DNA from: Nelumbo lutea
Taxonomy: Eukaryota; Streptophyta; Magnoliopsida; Proteales; Nelumbonaceae
Direction: 5' to 3'
NCBI GenBank assembly: GCA_022828595.1
Contig: JAKGHH010000008.1
Span: 24,110,378-24,174,377, forward strand
DNA: 64,000 bases
Positions 62,020 to 64,000 of the stretch are shown here, one piece after another (the stretch's first letter is position 1; every line of letters begins with the position of its first letter). The position numbers and the translations under genes are program-made. A model generated the notes under the pieces. That model was given only the letters and a program-made list of their open reading frames with translations. It did no database searches and was not told the origin of the DNA.

Positions 62020-63590
62020 TTTTTAATCAGCAACATAATAATAGATTTTATTAAATTGAGAGACATAAAGTAGATAAAAGTGAAAGGATGGTCAGCTTCA
62101 ACTAACCATCCAATTCAGATACAGTATTTGAAACCACTTCAGTGCATTACATACAATCGCCCATGTTCTGTCATTCCCAAAAACATAGAACTTCTTGTCA
62201 CCCCCTATTTTGCTGGCCCATCTGCTAGGCTATTTGCAGTCTAGGTGCCCATCATATGATTGCTCTTAACTCATTAATTCCTTGACTTTCCTGATTTCAT
62301 ACCTATGCCTCTAAAGCCTCTCCTCCAAGCTTTCCAACCACCCTATTATAAATTTAGCATCTCCTTCAACTACCAAAGTTGTCGTATTTCATTAGTTTGG
62401 CTCTTTACAGTCCCTGCTAACACAGTCTTTAATTCTGCCCTCAGTGCCCTGATTGAGTCCCCAATTCTAATAATGTCATCCATTGTGAAGACAGCAAACA
62501 GTCCAAGAGTTTTTGCCCAATGTGCCACTTTAATGGAGATATTATCAATTAATTGTTCTTAAGTCCTGTTCCTTATCATTTAAGGTTCAAGCATTCTTTT
62601 TCTTCCCACACACACCATAACGTTGCAGCTCTAAGACACCTCAATAGGATTCTTCCTCTATTTCTTGCAGTGGAGAAGAATGAGGAATCAAACAGATGTC
62701 ATTAGGAGGCACCCACCTGCACCCAAACAAAGAGAAAAAAAATGCTCCTAAATAGCAAGCACATAGCTGCATGAAAGAAATTTTCACCACTAGCATTTCA
62801 CATGGGGCAGACATTTAGGGATAGAACCATGAAGACTGTTTCCACTATTAGGTGTCCTGAGTGTTAAGTTTGTTATGAAAACATCCCAACAGAAGGCTAT
62901 CTTAGGTGGCACAGGACCACTCCAAATGGCTATGACCGAACAAAGAGCTTGTTGAAGGGTTAGAAGAGAGGCAAACAAAAAAAGAAGCGCAGGAATAGGA
63001 ACAGGAGGAATTGAGCATCCAAAGTCTGGAAATTTGTTTTTTCAAATCAAGGACAACACCCTCTAGAGATTCTAGTAGAGCCAAAATTTTCTGGGTTTCA
63101 CAATCCCTAAAGGCCCCTCTGCAAACCCAAGTCCCAAGCCAAACCTTGTGAGGAGAGAGTATAGCACTTAGAGATAAGACAATCAGGACACAGACAAAGA
63201 AAGTAATCTATCCTTGAGAGCCACATCTCCCTACCAAAGGCCCAGCCAAATTTTAGTTTTATCATCTGAAATAACATCATATTTAATGACCCGAAGAAGG
63301 AGAGTAATGCATAAATAGACTTCAAAGGAGTCAACAAGGTCACTCTTGCTTTGAAACATGCATCCTAGGCATTCAAACTAACACCATGAATACTTTTGAT
63401 GACTGCATGCAAAAGTTTACTTGAATCCTTTGGGAATCTCCACAACCATTTTCCTAATAGAGAAGAATTTATGAATGAGATCCTCACCAACCCTAGTCGC
63501 CCTTGTTTTAGACTCCTATACAATGTTTTAAAAACTGACCCGGAGGCCAAACCGTTTTTGCCTCCGGGTTGCAGGTCACCAGTTTGACCG
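62020..63590 (-). mobile_element. LINE C-terminal remnant (RT end, zf-RVT, RNase H)
   Basis: Minus-strand reading, with many stops and shifts, gives SFINSSLLGKWLWRFPKDSS (63480-63420), a zf-RVT-like VPPKIAFCWDVF (62910-62875) and FGCRWVPPNDIC (62720-62690), then RNase H pieces such as VEGDAKFIIGWLESLEERL (62370-62310) and ANSLADGPAKQG-like (62240-62200). The 3' end near 62015-62030 has an A-rich tail on the minus strand, like the element at 54160. It is inactive. Confidence 0.75.
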
Positions 63591-64000
63591 TCCAGGTCGA
63601 ACAGGTTTACCGTCCAACATGTATGTATGTATGTGTGTGTTTATATATATATATATATGTGAGTGTGTGTGTGTGTGTGTGCATGTGGGTATGCATATAT
63701 ATGTGTATAAATATATATTTTATCAATAAATAATGTATAATTATGTTTCAGATATGTTATATGTATTTTTATATTCAATTTATGTTTTTAATTCATCTTT
63801 TATTTTTTTTATTTATAAAAATATTAAAATTTGCAATTTCTCAACACCTCATCCAAAAATGACCTTATCCACCAAGGCATACACTTATTTCCTAGTCAAG
63901 CTCACACGCCCAACCTCTACCTCCTGATCTATTCACTTCCTCCACACATTCATTTGCAATTAGCATCTGATAGGTAATTTATCTACCTCCAATGAATGCA
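63521..64000. mobile_element. Possible MITE, GTTTTAAAA family, running off the window
   Basis: Starts CAATGTTTTAAAAACTGACC, like the ends of 26934-27215, followed by CCGG-rich words. A compound (GTAT)/(AT)/(GT) microsatellite fills 63619-63690. No second end before 64000. Confidence 0.4.
63619..63690. repeat. Compound (GTAT)n(AT)n(GT)n microsatellite
   Basis: Consecutive GTAT, GT, TA and GT repeats, AT-rich on both sides. Confidence 0.9.

Noticed and set aside
1..64000. CRISPR arrays, operons, bacterial or organellar inserts
   Set aside because: No regularly spaced direct repeats with unique spacers and no prokaryote-like gene packing; the tRNA is the nuclear, not the plastid, type.

Overview
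This window is nuclear DNA from a flowering plant. The evidence is split genes with GT-AG introns, a plant-type chloroplast/cytosol leucine aminopeptidase, a coiled-coil NB-ARC-LRR resistance-gene relic, a Pol III tRNA-Gly gene, and AT-rich intergenic DNA packed with short non-autonomous transposons. I cannot name the species. Very few of the open frames are real genes. The annotation rests on exon-by-exon reading of protein families, and on transposon ends with target-site duplications (TSDs).

Layout. 1-12.6 kb: intergenic, with MITEs, one nested hAT pair, a broken SBT5-like subtilase fragment (7.9-8.6 kb) and a MULE-like element (10.8-12.2 kb) just upstream of the first intact gene. 12.66-21.73 kb (+): a complete ten-exon M17 leucine aminopeptidase (574 aa); three MITEs sit in its introns. 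22-27.4 kb: intergenic MITEs. 27.65-32.04 kb (+): a complete seven-exon endonuclease/exonuclease/phosphatase-fold (EEP) protein (310 aa) that lacks most of the fold's catalytic residues and appears to carry an AT-AC U12-type intron. 32-35.9 kb: intergenic with a large foldback element. 35.9-40.65 kb (-): a dead LINE, from endonuclease to reverse transcriptase, broken by four younger insertions. 41-47 kb: hAT and MULE-like MITEs and an 84-bp tandem repeat. 47.26-53.47 kb (+): a shattered CC-NB-LRR locus in two blocks, with a tRNA-Gly(UCC) gene between them. 54-58.2 kb: a LINE RNase H end, a tRNA-derived SINE and more MITEs. 59.26-59.89 kb (-): the last four exons of a 3-hydroxyisobutyryl-CoA hydrolase-like gene; its upstream exons lie beyond the window or are lost. 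60-64 kb: nested MITEs and a further LINE C-terminus.

The intact genes are unrelated housekeeping loci: protein turnover, an EEP-fold protein of unknown role, and probably valine catabolism. They do not form a pathway. The most notable points are the AT-AC intron and loss of catalytic residues in the EEP gene, the reordered (B-A-C) partial duplication inside the NLR locus, and datable layers of transposon insertion in the LINE.
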